A DNA stretch of 64,000 nucleotides from Demequina silvatica. GTDB taxonomy: Bacteria; Actinomycetota; Actinomycetes; Actinomycetales; Demequinaceae. The position numbers and the translations under genes are program-made. Of the stretch, positions 1 to 8,011 are shown piece after piece (the first letter of the stretch is position 1; each line of letters opens with the position of its first letter). The DNA is taken from contig NZ_BBMA01000011.1 in NCBI RefSeq assembly GCF_000971215.1, positions 1 through 64,000 of the forward strand, read 5' to 3'. The notes beneath the pieces were generated by a model. That model did not search any database, had not been told where the DNA came from, and worked only from the letters and a program-made list of their open reading frames with translations.

Positions 1-522
1 CAGATAGGCAGTGCGCTCAGGGCGTTCGACACGGCCGTCTTCCCGGCCCAGATTGACGTCTTCAAGACGGCGTTGGCTGACCTCGCGATACATCTCGATG
101 CTGGCACGGCAGCCTCATTTGCCGCTGCCTTCGCACGCACGCCCGACGGCTCTTCCAGGAGCCTCGCGCCGCGCGATGAAAGAAGTCTTGCGGCAGCCGC
201 GACTGCGATCCTCGCCGAGGTCAATCTGGCAGCCCAGGGAGACTTTGGCGCCGAAGTCGAAGCATACGTTCGTGGAACTTCCGAGCCTGACGACGGCCTA
301 CCCGACTGGGTCCTTGCTTCGTACGTGCTGCTGCTCGTGACGGCGGTCGGATTTTGGTTGACCCTCGAGCACGAGGAAGCCGTCGCGTTCGTGGAGGAGC
401 GCTGGTGGGTTCTCCTCGCTGGCTTCGGCTCGTACAAACTGGTGATGCGTGCGCTTGGGCAAGAGGGATCGCGGCTTGGTGAGCAGGCGTCGGAGCCAGG
501 CCCAGACTCTCGCTCGACGTGA
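1..522 (+). CDS. C-terminal part of a hypothetical membrane protein
   Basis: The frame is already open at base 1, so the true start lies outside the window and 173 residues are visible. The visible part is an Ala-rich soluble stretch, then one strongly hydrophobic segment at about visible residues 101-122 (DWVLASYVLLLVTAVGFWLT), then an acidic/aromatic stretch with EERWW and a short polar tail. I recognise no family. A TTG at 73 could start a shorter product, but the frame upstream of it has the same composition, so truncation by the window edge is more likely. It converges with the PIN-like gene that ends at 744. Confidence 0.5.
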   Translation, partial: QIGSALRAFDTAVFPAQIDVFKTALADLAIHLDAGTAASFAAAFARTPDGSSRSLAPRDERSLAAAATAILAEVNLAAQGDFGAEVEAYVRGTSEPDDGLPDWVLASYVLLLVTAVGFWLTLEHEEAVAFVEERWWVLLAGFGSYKLVMRALGQEGSRLGEQASEPGPDSRST

Positions 523-695
523 GGCACGGCGCCGTTGAAGGGAGCAGTTCGCCAAGCTGCCCATACGTTCATCCGGGACTTCACCAAGCCTGAAGCCTTA
601 ACTTGAGCCGCGATCGCGACGAAGTGGATCTAGGCGGCGGCTGTGTGGTCTCTCGAGGCGGGGCGCCTACTTGGTGTGCGTGAGCCCGGGCGGTT

Positions 696-717
696 GGATC
701 CGCGAGCGTACGGATCC
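696..717. terminator. Inverted repeat between convergent genes
   Basis: A perfect 7-bp inverted repeat, GGATCCG/CGGATCC, has an 8-nt loop. It lies between the plus-strand gene ending at 522 and the minus-strand gene ending at 744. There is no T-run, so it is at best a weak bidirectional terminator or a chance hairpin. Confidence 0.25.
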
Positions 718-743
718 GGATGCAGCATTGTCCCCGCTCGGCT

Positions 744-1196
744 CTAGACGCCAAGGTCTTCAAAGAACTCCTCGGTACCAAGCACGGGAACGCCACAGGC
801 GCTCTGGATGGCCGCTGACTGCTCGTCTCGCAGGTGTTTTTCCTCGTGCGTCACATACGCGCCGCACCCGCTTGAAGCGGCACCGAGGTAGGGCCGATCC
901 GACGGGTCGAAACACGCTTTGTCGAGAGCGTCCGCCGACTTCTGGGTCAACTTGCCGGACACATGTAGGAGCATCTGCGCTTTGTGGACGTGGGCGTAGA
1001 TTTTGCGCCCGAGCATGCCCGGCTGGAGGTGGCGGGCATACTCGCCTTCGATGTGCCCGTCGAAGTCGAGGAGCACGTTCGACCCACGACTGCGCATGGC
1101 TTCGATTGCGCTGAGGACGCGGTGCAAGGTAATCACATCTGCATCGTCGTGCCCGATCAGCCAGCCGACGTCAAGTGCGTACCCTTCGTGGCTCAC
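744..1196 (-). CDS. PIN-like domain protein, partner of the AAA ATPase
   Basis: 150 residues. The C-terminal half has the pattern seen in PIN ribonucleases: an acidic DPSDRPYLGAA block at about residues 95-106, then AYVTHEEKHL, then a terminal GVPVLGTEEFF strand-helix. An N-terminal ALDVGWLIG strand could supply the first acidic residue and LLDFDGHIE the second. The family match is by pattern only. The start ATG overlaps the stop of the upstream ATPase gene by 4 nt, so the two are translationally coupled. The likely role is the effector nuclease of a two-gene ATPase-sensor/nuclease system. An inactive PIN-like fold is the main alternative. Confidence 0.6.
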   Translation of the reverse strand: MSHEGYALDVGWLIGHDDADVITLHRVLSAIEAMRSRGSNVLLDFDGHIEGEYARHLQPGMLGRKIYAHVHKAQMLLHVSGKLTQKSADALDKACFDPSDRPYLGAASSGCGAYVTHEEKHLRDEQSAAIQSACGVPVLGTEEFFEDLGV

Positions 1197-2491
1197 CGCG
1201 CCGCCTTCGCTGCGGCAGCGGTGAGTTCCATCAAGTCCTTCCAGTCCTCTTCGAAGAATCCATCCGGCACGGCGTCCTGCGCGAGGCGTCCGCGTTTGTC
1301 GATAGGTGAGCGTCGGACCTCGCCCCTGTCTACGAAGTATGCGGCGACGTGCTCGGGGCCGATCGTGGTGTCGGCGATGCGCCGCTGAAGTCGGAGCAGG
1401 ATGTGTTCGCTATGGGTCTCAATGACTAGGCCCAGTTTGTTCTCGCGTGCCAGCTGTAGCATTACGTCGGCGAAGTTCCCTTGCGCCTCCGGGTGGAGGT
1501 GCAGTTCCGGCTGTTCGATCAGCACCGTAGAGCCTGCCTCAGCGGTTACCAGCGTCGTGATGATCGGCAGAACTTGGGAGACACCGAAACCCACGTCCGC
1601 GAGATTCTCAAGCCTGCCAGTTAGTGGTTCGCTCAGGAGGATGGCTGAATAGCCCGGCGCGAGCTTATCGATCTTGATGTCGTCGGCCATCTTCAAGTCC
1701 TTCAGGGCCTGTGCGACCGTGGCTGCGGTCTTGCCGCCTTGACGCAGGACTTCTATCGAGTCTCGCGTGGTCGACACACCCACTTGGTCCGTGCGGTAAG
1801 CCCTGGACGGCTGATCCCGGAGCGGCCCGATGTGAACGAGGCGTTGCGCGGCCAACTCCAAGACAATGCCGAGGGAGAACATCGAGTAATCAAACTCACG
1901 ATCGACCTGCGCATTGTTCTGCCTCAACGCCGAATACCTGAGCGTCTGCGGAAGCAGCTCTCCGTTGATCTTTTGTTTGCGCCCGCCGCCGACACTTACG
2001 GTGTGCTTGCCGGGGCCGGTTCGCAACATCTCGATGATCGGGCTTGAACTGGGGGTTGGCTTGAAGACGATGCGGGATACCACTGTTCGGGACCGTTTGA
2101 TGTTCCAGTGGAGAGTCAACTCGAACGTGAATCGTCCGGGAATGGAATCGGGGTGCCCTTCGAAGAGTGACGCCAGTTCCCTAGGAAGGCCAATCGTGAG
2201 CGATCGGAAGTCGAGCTCCGCGGAAATGCTTATGTCACGCCGAGGATCGCCGTTATGAACAGTCTCGAGGTACGACCCGAAGTCGACATCCGCTCCCGAG
2301 AATCCGGGTTCGCGCCCCGGAGGCTGCTCAAGGAACTGCTTCAGGAGTAGTGGAGCGCGCAGAATGGATGTCTTGCCCGAGCTGTTGCGACCGAACAGAA
2401 GAGTGACTGGTGCGTAGTCGATACGTCCTGTTTGCTCGAACGCGCGAAAGTTCGTCAAGGCGGCCGCTAGCCAAGTGATGCCGTCCGGCAT
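1193..2491 (-). CDS. AAA_15/AAA_21 ATPase with DUF3696-like C-terminus
   Basis: 432 residues, SMC/ABC-like ATPase fold of the OLD/RecF-like group. Walker A is GRNSSGKTS near residue 34, Walker B is VLIEQPELHLHP near residue 318, and the following THSEH is the H-loop region. The tail DGFFEEDWKDLMEL resembles DUF3696. No TOPRIM domain is present, unlike OLD or PARIS AriA/B. A good ribosome site (AAGAGGAACC) precedes the ATG. Such ATPases usually act as sensor or motor subunits for a separately encoded effector. Here the next gene, overlapping by 4 nt, is PIN-like. Base composition is AT-richer than the core genes, which suggests transfer. Confidence 0.8.
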   Translation of the reverse strand: MPDGITWLAAALTNFRAFEQTGRIDYAPVTLLFGRNSSGKTSILRAPLLLKQFLEQPPGREPGFSGADVDFGSYLETVHNGDPRRDISISAELDFRSLTIGLPRELASLFEGHPDSIPGRFTFELTLHWNIKRSRTVVSRIVFKPTPSSSPIIEMLRTGPGKHTVSVGGGRKQKINGELLPQTLRYSALRQNNAQVDREFDYSMFSLGIVLELAAQRLVHIGPLRDQPSRAYRTDQVGVSTTRDSIEVLRQGGKTAATVAQALKDLKMADDIKIDKLAPGYSAILLSEPLTGRLENLADVGFGVSQVLPIITTLVTAEAGSTVLIEQPELHLHPEAQGNFADVMLQLARENKLGLVIETHSEHILLRLQRRIADTTIGPEHVAAYFVDRGEVRRSPIDKRGRLAQDAVPDGFFEEDWKDLMELTAAAAKAAR

Positions 2492-2650
2492 GGTTCCTCT
2501 TCTCAGGCTAATTAAATGTGCTGCTACGGTATCGGCTCGCCAGGACCCCTAACTTGACACGTCGTCTAGCGGTTGGACCAGATCAGCAGTTCTCGGTTCC
2601 GTGGCTCGCAATGGATGCCCAATGGGGTCCTTGCGGGCACTCCGTAGCAC

Positions 2651-3007
2651 TCACTCCTTCATTGGAGCAATCCCGTGGAACTCGTCGGGCTGGAATCTCG
2701 CGCGCGAGTGTTCGAGCTTGGCGTTGGCGGCAGTCGCCAGATCCACCCCAAGCACGTCGCTCAGGCGAAGCAGATAGGTCAGCACGTCGCTCAACTCTTC
2801 GCCAACGCGCTCCTTCCGAGCCGGATCGCTGAAATGCTCTGCGGCCTGCGCAGCGGGCACCCACTGAAACAACTCCGCGAGTTCGCCGACCTCGCCGACC
2901 AGGGCCAGCACAAGCGACTTCGGGTCGTGGAACTGCTCCCAGTCGCGTTCGCGGGCGAATTCTCGGAGTTCGGCGGTCAGGGCGCGCAAGGAATCATGAT
3001 TCGCCAT
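2651..3007 (-). CDS. MazG-like nucleotide pyrophosphohydrolase
   Basis: 118 residues, one all-alpha NTP pyrophosphohydrolase domain. The metal-binding signature is visible: EVGELAELFQW at about residues 38-48 and EELSDVLTYLLRLSDVLGVD at about 70-89. This is the MazG/RS21-C6 type that hydrolyses (d)NTPs to NMP and PPi. It begins 3 nt after the DUF2075 stop and is surely co-transcribed with it. A single-domain MazG next to a helicase in an accessory region suggests a nucleotide-pool defence or housecleaning role rather than the core two-domain MazG. Confidence 0.85.
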   Translation of the reverse strand: MANHDSLRALTAELREFARERDWEQFHDPKSLVLALVGEVGELAELFQWVPAAQAAEHFSDPARKERVGEELSDVLTYLLRLSDVLGVDLATAANAKLEHSRARFQPDEFHGIAPMKE

Positions 3008-3010
3008 GCG

Positions 3011-4798
3011 TCAGACCCTACGGGCTGAGTCGGCCGCGCCGGCGGAGAAGAAGGGCCGAAGGTGCTCGCGGAGTGCTTCATCGCAGACGTACACGTAGGT
3101 GCCAAGCATCCCACGTGTGAGCAGCACGGAGTAGATGTTCTTCACCATGCCGAGGATGTCGTCGTCTGAGTAGGTGAGGCCTCGCAAGTTGTTGTTGGCG
3201 CGCCCCTTCTTGTCGAAGTAGTTCGCGCGATCGAACCTGATCCTCTGAGACTTGGGATCGAAGTAGATATCGCGGCCGATGATGACGCCGACGTAGTTGA
3301 GGTCATAGCCCTGCACCGTGTGAATCGAGCCAACCTCGTCCACCGAGGTGCGGCTGTTGACCCAATCGGTGGCTTCGCGATTCCAGCACAGGCGGTTCCC
3401 GTCGATCTCCATGTCGAAGACGTCGTCGTCGGGCCTGCTGCCCTTGGAGTTCCACGGCCAGGCATAGCCCGCGGCGAGTCTTGCGAGACCGTGCTCACGA
3501 TTCCGCATCAGGATCTCGTCGCGCATGCTCCCGAGGTCGTCGAAGAATCGGAGGTCGTAGCCGGCGAAACTTCGTGGTGCTTCCGGGGCGTAGTTGCTCA
3601 ACACCTCTCGCACGTATCCGATGTAGTCATCGCCGGCCCTGACTCGCATCTGTGTCATCAAGGGGTACTTGCGATCGCCCGCGGACGCTCGGAGACCCTG
3701 AAGTGCCAAGGTCGGCACATCGATGGGGCGCACACCCTGGCCCTCGTCCAACAGGAATACCTGGTGGCGGCTGCGACGCACGATCCAGTCGATCTGAGTA
3801 AGGCCCTCCCAATCCTCGCTTGGCGAGGCAAGGCGCTGGCTGGTCTCCCGATAGGCCTTGGTCAGCGTGCCCATCGCCTGGGCGCCGTATTGGGTGAGGC
3901 GGTGAGTCTCGTCGACGACGAGCAGGTCGTAGTCCTGCTCCGAGTTCGCGACGTCATACGGCGTCAGGACCATCGACTTATGAAGGCCCGGCGTGCGGGC
4001 AAACACCTTCTTGATGGAGGCGCGGAGCGACTGCTGGGGTACCACCAGCCCGATGCGCGCCGACTCGAGCAAGTCTCGCCGGTCACTCTCGAAGAACTCC
4101 GAGAACACGGACTCTGCGTCGGGATTGTCGTGGTCGTTGCCGTTCTGAATATCGACGAGGAGCTTGATCAGATAGATCGCGACGATGGTCTTGCCGGTAC
4201 CGGGACCACCCTCGACAACAGCGGTGCTGGCGACGCCCGACGCTCGATCAGCGAGGAGCCCATGAACGATGTCCTCGACGACGATCTCCTGGTCCTTGTT
4301 CAGCGCTTTGAATGGAGAGAGTTTGAAGAGGTCGCTGTTGACGATCTCAGGGATGCGCTTCTCGAAGAGGCCGGATGCTCGCAGCTGCTCGAAGATCTCG
4401 GCGAAGGCGTCCTGGTAGGCAGGGCGATCGAAGTACTCGGCATTGGTGACACCGTCATTGCGATTGAGGACCTGGAATCTCCCATCGCCCGAGAACATGC
4501 GGATGAGGAACGACTCGAGATCGAGGCAGACGGACTTGTTGAAGGTGTCGTCCACGACGATGCGCACCGACTTCAAGCCCCGCTTCTCCGCCGAGTCAAG
4601 GTGTTGGCGCATTCTCGATACGGCGTTCAGCGATTCACCGACGTATACGTCGCGGTCGTTGTTGAGCGTGTAGACGATGGGCCAATTGCGGTGGCGTCCG
4701 TGCGGATCCGACCACGCGTCGACCGAGCGCCGCGTGAAGTCGAGGCGTTCGATTCGCGTGCTGCCCCGTGACAGGGTGGCTTCACCCGCAGGATCCAT
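3011..4798 (-). CDS. GIY-YIG nuclease - DUF2075 helicase/ATPase fusion
   Basis: 595 residues. N-terminus: a GIY-YIG-like module (IVYTLNNDRDVYVGES, residues about 41-56, followed by R and H). Residues about 165 onward: a DUF2075 superfamily-1-type helicase core with Walker A GGPGTGKTIVA near 199, a DETHRL Walker B/DEAH-like motif near 297, and IHTVQGYDLNYVGV as a motif V-like element near 492. Known relatives are DUF2075/Schlafen-type ATPases with unknown substrates. It heads a tight pair with the MazG-like gene and is transcribed away from hydB. The likely role is nucleic-acid processing in defence, an inference from fusion and context. Confidence 0.8.
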   Translation of the reverse strand: MDPAGEATLSRGSTRIERLDFTRRSVDAWSDPHGRHRNWPIVYTLNNDRDVYVGESLNAVSRMRQHLDSAEKRGLKSVRIVVDDTFNKSVCLDLESFLIRMFSGDGRFQVLNRNDGVTNAEYFDRPAYQDAFAEIFEQLRASGLFEKRIPEIVNSDLFKLSPFKALNKDQEIVVEDIVHGLLADRASGVASTAVVEGGPGTGKTIVAIYLIKLLVDIQNGNDHDNPDAESVFSEFFESDRRDLLESARIGLVVPQQSLRASIKKVFARTPGLHKSMVLTPYDVANSEQDYDLLVVDETHRLTQYGAQAMGTLTKAYRETSQRLASPSEDWEGLTQIDWIVRRSRHQVFLLDEGQGVRPIDVPTLALQGLRASAGDRKYPLMTQMRVRAGDDYIGYVREVLSNYAPEAPRSFAGYDLRFFDDLGSMRDEILMRNREHGLARLAAGYAWPWNSKGSRPDDDVFDMEIDGNRLCWNREATDWVNSRTSVDEVGSIHTVQGYDLNYVGVIIGRDIYFDPKSQRIRFDRANYFDKKGRANNNLRGLTYSDDDILGMVKNIYSVLLTRGMLGTYVYVCDEALREHLRPFFSAGAADSARRV

Positions 4799-4905
4799 AG
4801 AGTCAATCTAGGGGAGAAGTGCCTCTCCCAGGGGTTTTGCCTTCGCGTTGCTGCTGATCGGGACCAGCGGTTCGCGCGTACTCAGCGACCGCATCGTCCC
4901 TCCGG

Positions 4906-4947
4906 AGGACCAAAGTCCCTCGCGCCGCTTTCTGACACGCCTAGCGT
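4906..4947 (+). promoter_or_regulatory. hydB promoter: DosR-like box and TAGCGT -10
   Basis: AGGACCAAAGTCCC (4906-4919) matches 12 of 14 positions of the mycobacterial DosR/DevR consensus GGGACTWWAGTCCC. TAGCGT (4942-4947) is a plausible -10, giving a start site near 4954 and placing the box centre at about -41, usual for an activator. AGGAGG follows before the ATG. The same arrangement recurs upstream of hydG. The group 3b hydrogenase of Mycobacterium smegmatis is known to be hypoxia-induced through DosR, so control by low oxygen is a reasonable inference. Confidence 0.65.
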
Positions 4948-4965
4948 CGCAAGAGGAGGCATGTC

Positions 4966-6111
4966 ATGGACGACATCCGAATCCTCGAGCCCGAGGGCCT
5001 CGACGCCCTTATCGCAGAGTTGCGCCAGCGCGGCTACTGCGTCGTTGGGCCGACCGTCCGAGGTGACGCGATAGTCACGAGCGATATCTACGCGGCGTCC
5101 GACCTGCCGCAGGGCGTCGGCGACGAGCAGGAGGCAGGCAGGTATCGGCTCCGCCAGCGCGACGACGACGCCTACTTCGGCTTCGCCGACCCCGCCCAGT
5201 CCACCAAGCCCGTGTTCTTCCCGGCCGAGGAGGTCGTCTGGCGCGGCCGCCGCGAGGAGGGCCACTTCACCGTCGAGCGCGACACGCCGGACGCCCCGCC
5301 TATCGCCCTGCTGGGCGTACGCAGCTGCGACCTCCGCGCAGTCCAGATCCACGACGCCGTCCTCGCCGACCGGCCCTTCCACGACGCCCATTACGTCGCC
5401 CGCCGCGACGGCACCTTCACCGTCGCCGTCGCCTGCGGCGAGCCCGCCGCCACGTGCTTCTGCGCCTCGATGGGCACGGGCCCGCGCCCCGCGGCGACCA
5501 ACCCGGACACCCAAGAGCCCGCCTACGACCTTCTCCTCACGGAGGTCATGGAGCCCGAGCACCACTTCGTCGTCGAGATCGGCACCGAGCGAGGCAGGGA
5601 CGTGGCGGACGCCGTCGACACCACCCCGGCCGGCCCCGCCGAGCAGCAGGAAGCGATCGCGGTCACCGACTCCGCGGCAGCACGCCAGACAAGAAGCATC
5701 GACACCGCCACCATCCACAACGTCCTCCAGGCCTCCGCCGAGTCCCCGCGCTGGGACGACGTCGCCTCCCGCTGCCTCGCATGCACCAATTGCACCCTCG
5801 TGTGCCCGACCTGCTTCTGCACCACCATCCAGGACACCAGCGACCTCGCCGGCGACAACGCCGAGCGCCACCGCGTCTGGGACTCCTGCTTCTCCGAGAA
5901 CTTCAGCTACATCCACGGCGGTCCCCTCCGCGGCGACGTCAAGGCCCGCTACCGCCAATGGATCACCCACAAGCTGTCCAGCTGGGAGGACCAGTTCGGG
6001 ATGCTCGGCTGCGTCGGCTGCGGCCGCTGCATCGCCTGGTGCCCCGTCGGCATCGACATCACCGAGGAGGCCGCCGCGCTCGGCCGGATGGCGACCGCCG
6101 CATCGTCCTGA
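4966..6111 (+). CDS. hydB: Sulfhydrogenase/NiFe hydrogenase beta subunit, 4Fe-4S dicluster
   Basis: 381 residues, related to the beta subunit of group 3b [NiFe] hydrogenases and to anaerobic sulfite reductase subunit A. It carries electrons between the hydrogenase module and the flavin subunit in the cytoplasm. Two ferredoxin-like motifs are visible: [16 protein letters not shown] near residue 270 and [12 protein letters not shown] near 349. An upstream Cys-rich patch, CFCASMG, lies near 165. The start is set by AGGAGG and shares its first six residues (MDDIRI) with hydG. Its natural partners hydG, hydD and hydA normally follow directly, but here they begin 14 kb downstream. Confidence 0.92.
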   Translation: MDDIRILEPEGLDALIAELRQRGYCVVGPTVRGDAIVTSDIYAASDLPQGVGDEQEAGRYRLRQRDDDAYFGFADPAQSTKPVFFPAEEVVWRGRREEGHFTVERDTPDAPPIALLGVRSCDLRAVQIHDAVLADRPFHDAHYVARRDGTFTVAVACGEPAATCFCASMGTGPRPAATNPDTQEPAYDLLLTEVMEPEHHFVVEIGTERGRDVADAVDTTPAGPAEQQEAIAVTDSAAARQTRSIDTATIHNVLQASAESPRWDDVASRCLACTNCTLVCPTCFCTTIQDTSDLAGDNAERHRVWDSCFSENFSYIHGGPLRGDVKARYRQWITHKLSSWEDQFGMLGCVGCGRCIAWCPVGIDITEEAAALGRMATAASS

Positions 6112-6129
6112 CAACCACGGGACGATGCG
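6099..6129. terminator. Inverted pair of the GGACGATGCG word at the hydB stop
   Basis: CGCATCGTCC (6099-6108) and GGACGATGCG (6120-6129) are perfect inverted copies separated by 11 nt, and the hydB TGA lies in the loop. The 10-bp GC-rich stem could terminate hydB transcription. This resembles Neisseria and Haemophilus, where inverted uptake sequences act as terminators. There is no T-run. Confidence 0.45.
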
Positions 6130-6946
6130 CCGGGCACGTCCCGCTCGGAACGTCGCCTACGCCGCCACCACCCTGGGCAATACCACCCGCCTGAGCCCGT
6201 CCGCCCCGAGCGATACCACCGTGAGCAGCTCCTCGCGCCCCGCCGGCGGCAGCAGCAAGGCCATCGCGAACAGTATCCGCGATCGTCCGATAGCGGTCGC
6301 TAGCCCGGCTACGTGTTCTGGTGGGACTGAGTGTCAGAGGCACGCGTGACTATTGGCGAGAGCCAAGGGGCTCGGAAGTTCCGACCAAGGGAAGCGATCA
6401 TGCAACCTCAGTTCTCAGCCAGTGTCATGCTCCACTGCCAGGGCAACCACGCAGCTCACCCGCTGTGCGTTCCGGTGTCGCGTGCAGTGCCGGCGCGCCT
6501 GCGATGCGCGGCGGGTGCCCCCGCGGGTTACGGCAGCGGCGGCGGCGGCGGGTGCGCAGTTCCGGCTGATCTCCAGGCGCGTGTAGAGGCTGAGTTGCGG
6601 GACCGGCCCGCCCACTGGATTCAACTGGGTGTCATCGAGATCTACGCCTAGGGCACCGTACGTCAGCACTCAGGTCGGTGTCGTACCGGCAAGTGTGCGC
6701 TTGCGGCAGCGAGAAGCACGCCCGATTCGGGTCGAGCGATGGCAGTAAGCCCAAGTCGCTCGCCGCCAACAACTGGCGACGCGACTTCGCTAGATACTGT
6801 CGACCCCGATCGCGCCTTCTTGACGCGGGTGCCGTCGCGCTCGGCCTCGACCTCAGCGCATGGGGCGGCCCACGCTCGGTCGGATGGCGACCGCCGCGGG
6901 AGGCGCGCGATAGCGGCAGAAGCCAACCCGCGCATCGTCTCCCTTC
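6112..6946. other. Degenerate intergenic region with duplication remnants
   Basis: About 835 nt without a convincing gene. It holds a 25-nt copy of the hydB 3' end (6873-6897 against 6077-6101, one mismatch) and, in the same order and at similar spacing, a copy of the downstream kinase-like gene tail. Open frames inside (for example 6331-6651) have irregular composition and no recognisable domain. The simplest reading is an old tandem duplication of roughly 795 bp whose middle has decayed. Confidence 0.6.
6154..6263 (-). pseudogene. Remnant of the kinase-like protein C-terminus
   Basis: Read on the minus strand this gives a tail, [18 protein letters not shown], followed by VVLPRVVAA and a TAG stop. 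That is almost the same as the end of the intact gene at 6947-8011 ([14 protein letters not shown], then VALPRVAAA). Homology fades before 6263, so only about the last 30 codons survive. It is a paralogous fragment left by a local duplication. Confidence 0.65.
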
Positions 6947-8011
6947 CTAAGCCGCCGCCACCCGAGGCAACGCCACCCGCCGGAGCCCATCGGCCCCGAG
7001 CGACACCACCGTCAGCAGCTCCTCGCGCCCGGCCGGCAGCAGCCGCACCGTCACCGTCCCGTCGGTGGCCCCGTCGAGCGCCCCCGACACGGCGGTCACC
7101 ACCGCATCGGTCTCGACCACCGACAGCGGAGCCCCGAGATCATCGAGCAGTGTCACGTTGACCCCCCGCGACCTCGCCCGGGTCGCGGCGGCCACGATCG
7201 GCGGCAGCGAGAGCCCGTGTCCGCGCACCGAGTCGCGGAGCTGGGCCTCGACGCGGATGATCTCGTCGCGCATCTCGTCGGTCAGCGGCGCTCCCGACGC
7301 GATGACGGTGAGCACCGGGCCGACGATCTCGGCGAGCTCGTCGGCCCGCTGGTCCTGGACCCGGCGCGCCGCCTCGACCGCGCCCGCCGCGGCCGCCGCC
7401 TCGACCGACCGCTTCGCGAGCGCGTTGATGCGCCATGTCGCACGGCGCAGCGCGCTGCCGAAGAGCGTCGCAATAAGCAAGAGAAGCACCTGCGGGCTCG
7501 CGAGCAGCAGCCCGGAGAGGAAGCCGCGGCCTGCGAGCTCGGCCCACGCCATGGTCTCGACGAGCATCGCGATCCCGCCCGTCCACGCGAGCAGGATGCG
7601 ACGGCGCAGGATGAGGAACCACAGCAGCCATGTGTTCGCGCCCAGGTACCAGGTCGCGCGGCCCAGCGCGCCGGTGTCGGGCAGCGCGTAGAGCACCAAC
7701 GCTGTCGACGCCACCACGATCCCGAGCGTCGCGAACGTGAGGTTGTGCGGGAACGGGTCCGGGTGCGGCCGGGTCACGATGAACCCGCCCGCCGTTACCA
7801 GCGCGACCGCGACCCAGGACGCCCACACGTGGTCGAGCAGGTCCGCGGTGCTTGCCACGAACGCGATGTTGGAGATCACGTACACGCCGAGGATCACCTG
7901 GGCGCCGCGGGAGTGCAGTCCAAGGAGGCGGCTGATGTCGGCGCTGTGGCCGGCGGGGAGCTCCGCGGTGGTGGGGCGGGTGTTGGGGCGTGCGTTGGGT
8001 GTGGCGGTCAT
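6947..8011 (-). CDS. Membrane protein, degenerate sensor-kinase partner
   Basis: 354 residues. An N-terminal polar region is followed by about six hydrophobic segments between residues 40 and 180. Then comes a helical linker (AAAAAGAVEAARRVQDQRAD) and a C-terminal domain of about 150 residues resembling a histidine-kinase core, but without recognisable N or G boxes and with no clear phospho-acceptor His. The ATG overlaps the TGA of the upstream kinase gene, so the pair is co-translated. It is probably a pseudokinase or sensor partner. No response regulator lies nearby. Confidence 0.6.
   Translation of the reverse strand: MTATPNARPNTRPTTAELPAGHSADISRLLGLHSRGAQVILGVYVISNIAFVASTADLLDHVWASWVAVALVTAGGFIVTRPHPDPFPHNLTFATLGIVVASTALVLYALPDTGALGRATWYLGANTWLLWFLILRRRILLAWTGGIAMLVETMAWAELAGRGFLSGLLLASPQVLLLLIATLFGSALRRATWRINALAKRSVEAAAAAGAVEAARRVQDQRADELAEIVGPVLTVIASGAPLTDEMRDEIIRVEAQLRDSVRGHGLSLPPIVAAATRARSRGVNVTLLDDLGAPLSVVETDAVVTAVSGALDGATDGTVTVRLLPAGREELLTVVSLGADGLRRVALPRVAAA

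Noticed and set aside
1140..1149. TGCATCGTCG resembling the dispersed word.
   Set aside because: Mismatched at both ends and in conserved coding sequence of the PIN-like gene; counted as chance.
2554..2559. Perfect TTGACA on the plus strand.
   Set aside because: No -10 at suitable spacing and no plus-strand gene downstream before the MazG gene on the other strand.
2561..2577. GTCGTCTAGCGGTTGGA resembles the D-arm region of an actinobacterial tRNA-Glu, possibly an attachment-site scar.
   Set aside because: The anticodon arm and T-arm cannot be built from the following bases, and no second copy was found to form an att pair.
6331..6651. Open frame of 106 codons in the hydB-kinase gap.
   Set aside because: Low-complexity Gly run, no ribosome site, no recognisable domain, lies within the decayed duplication.
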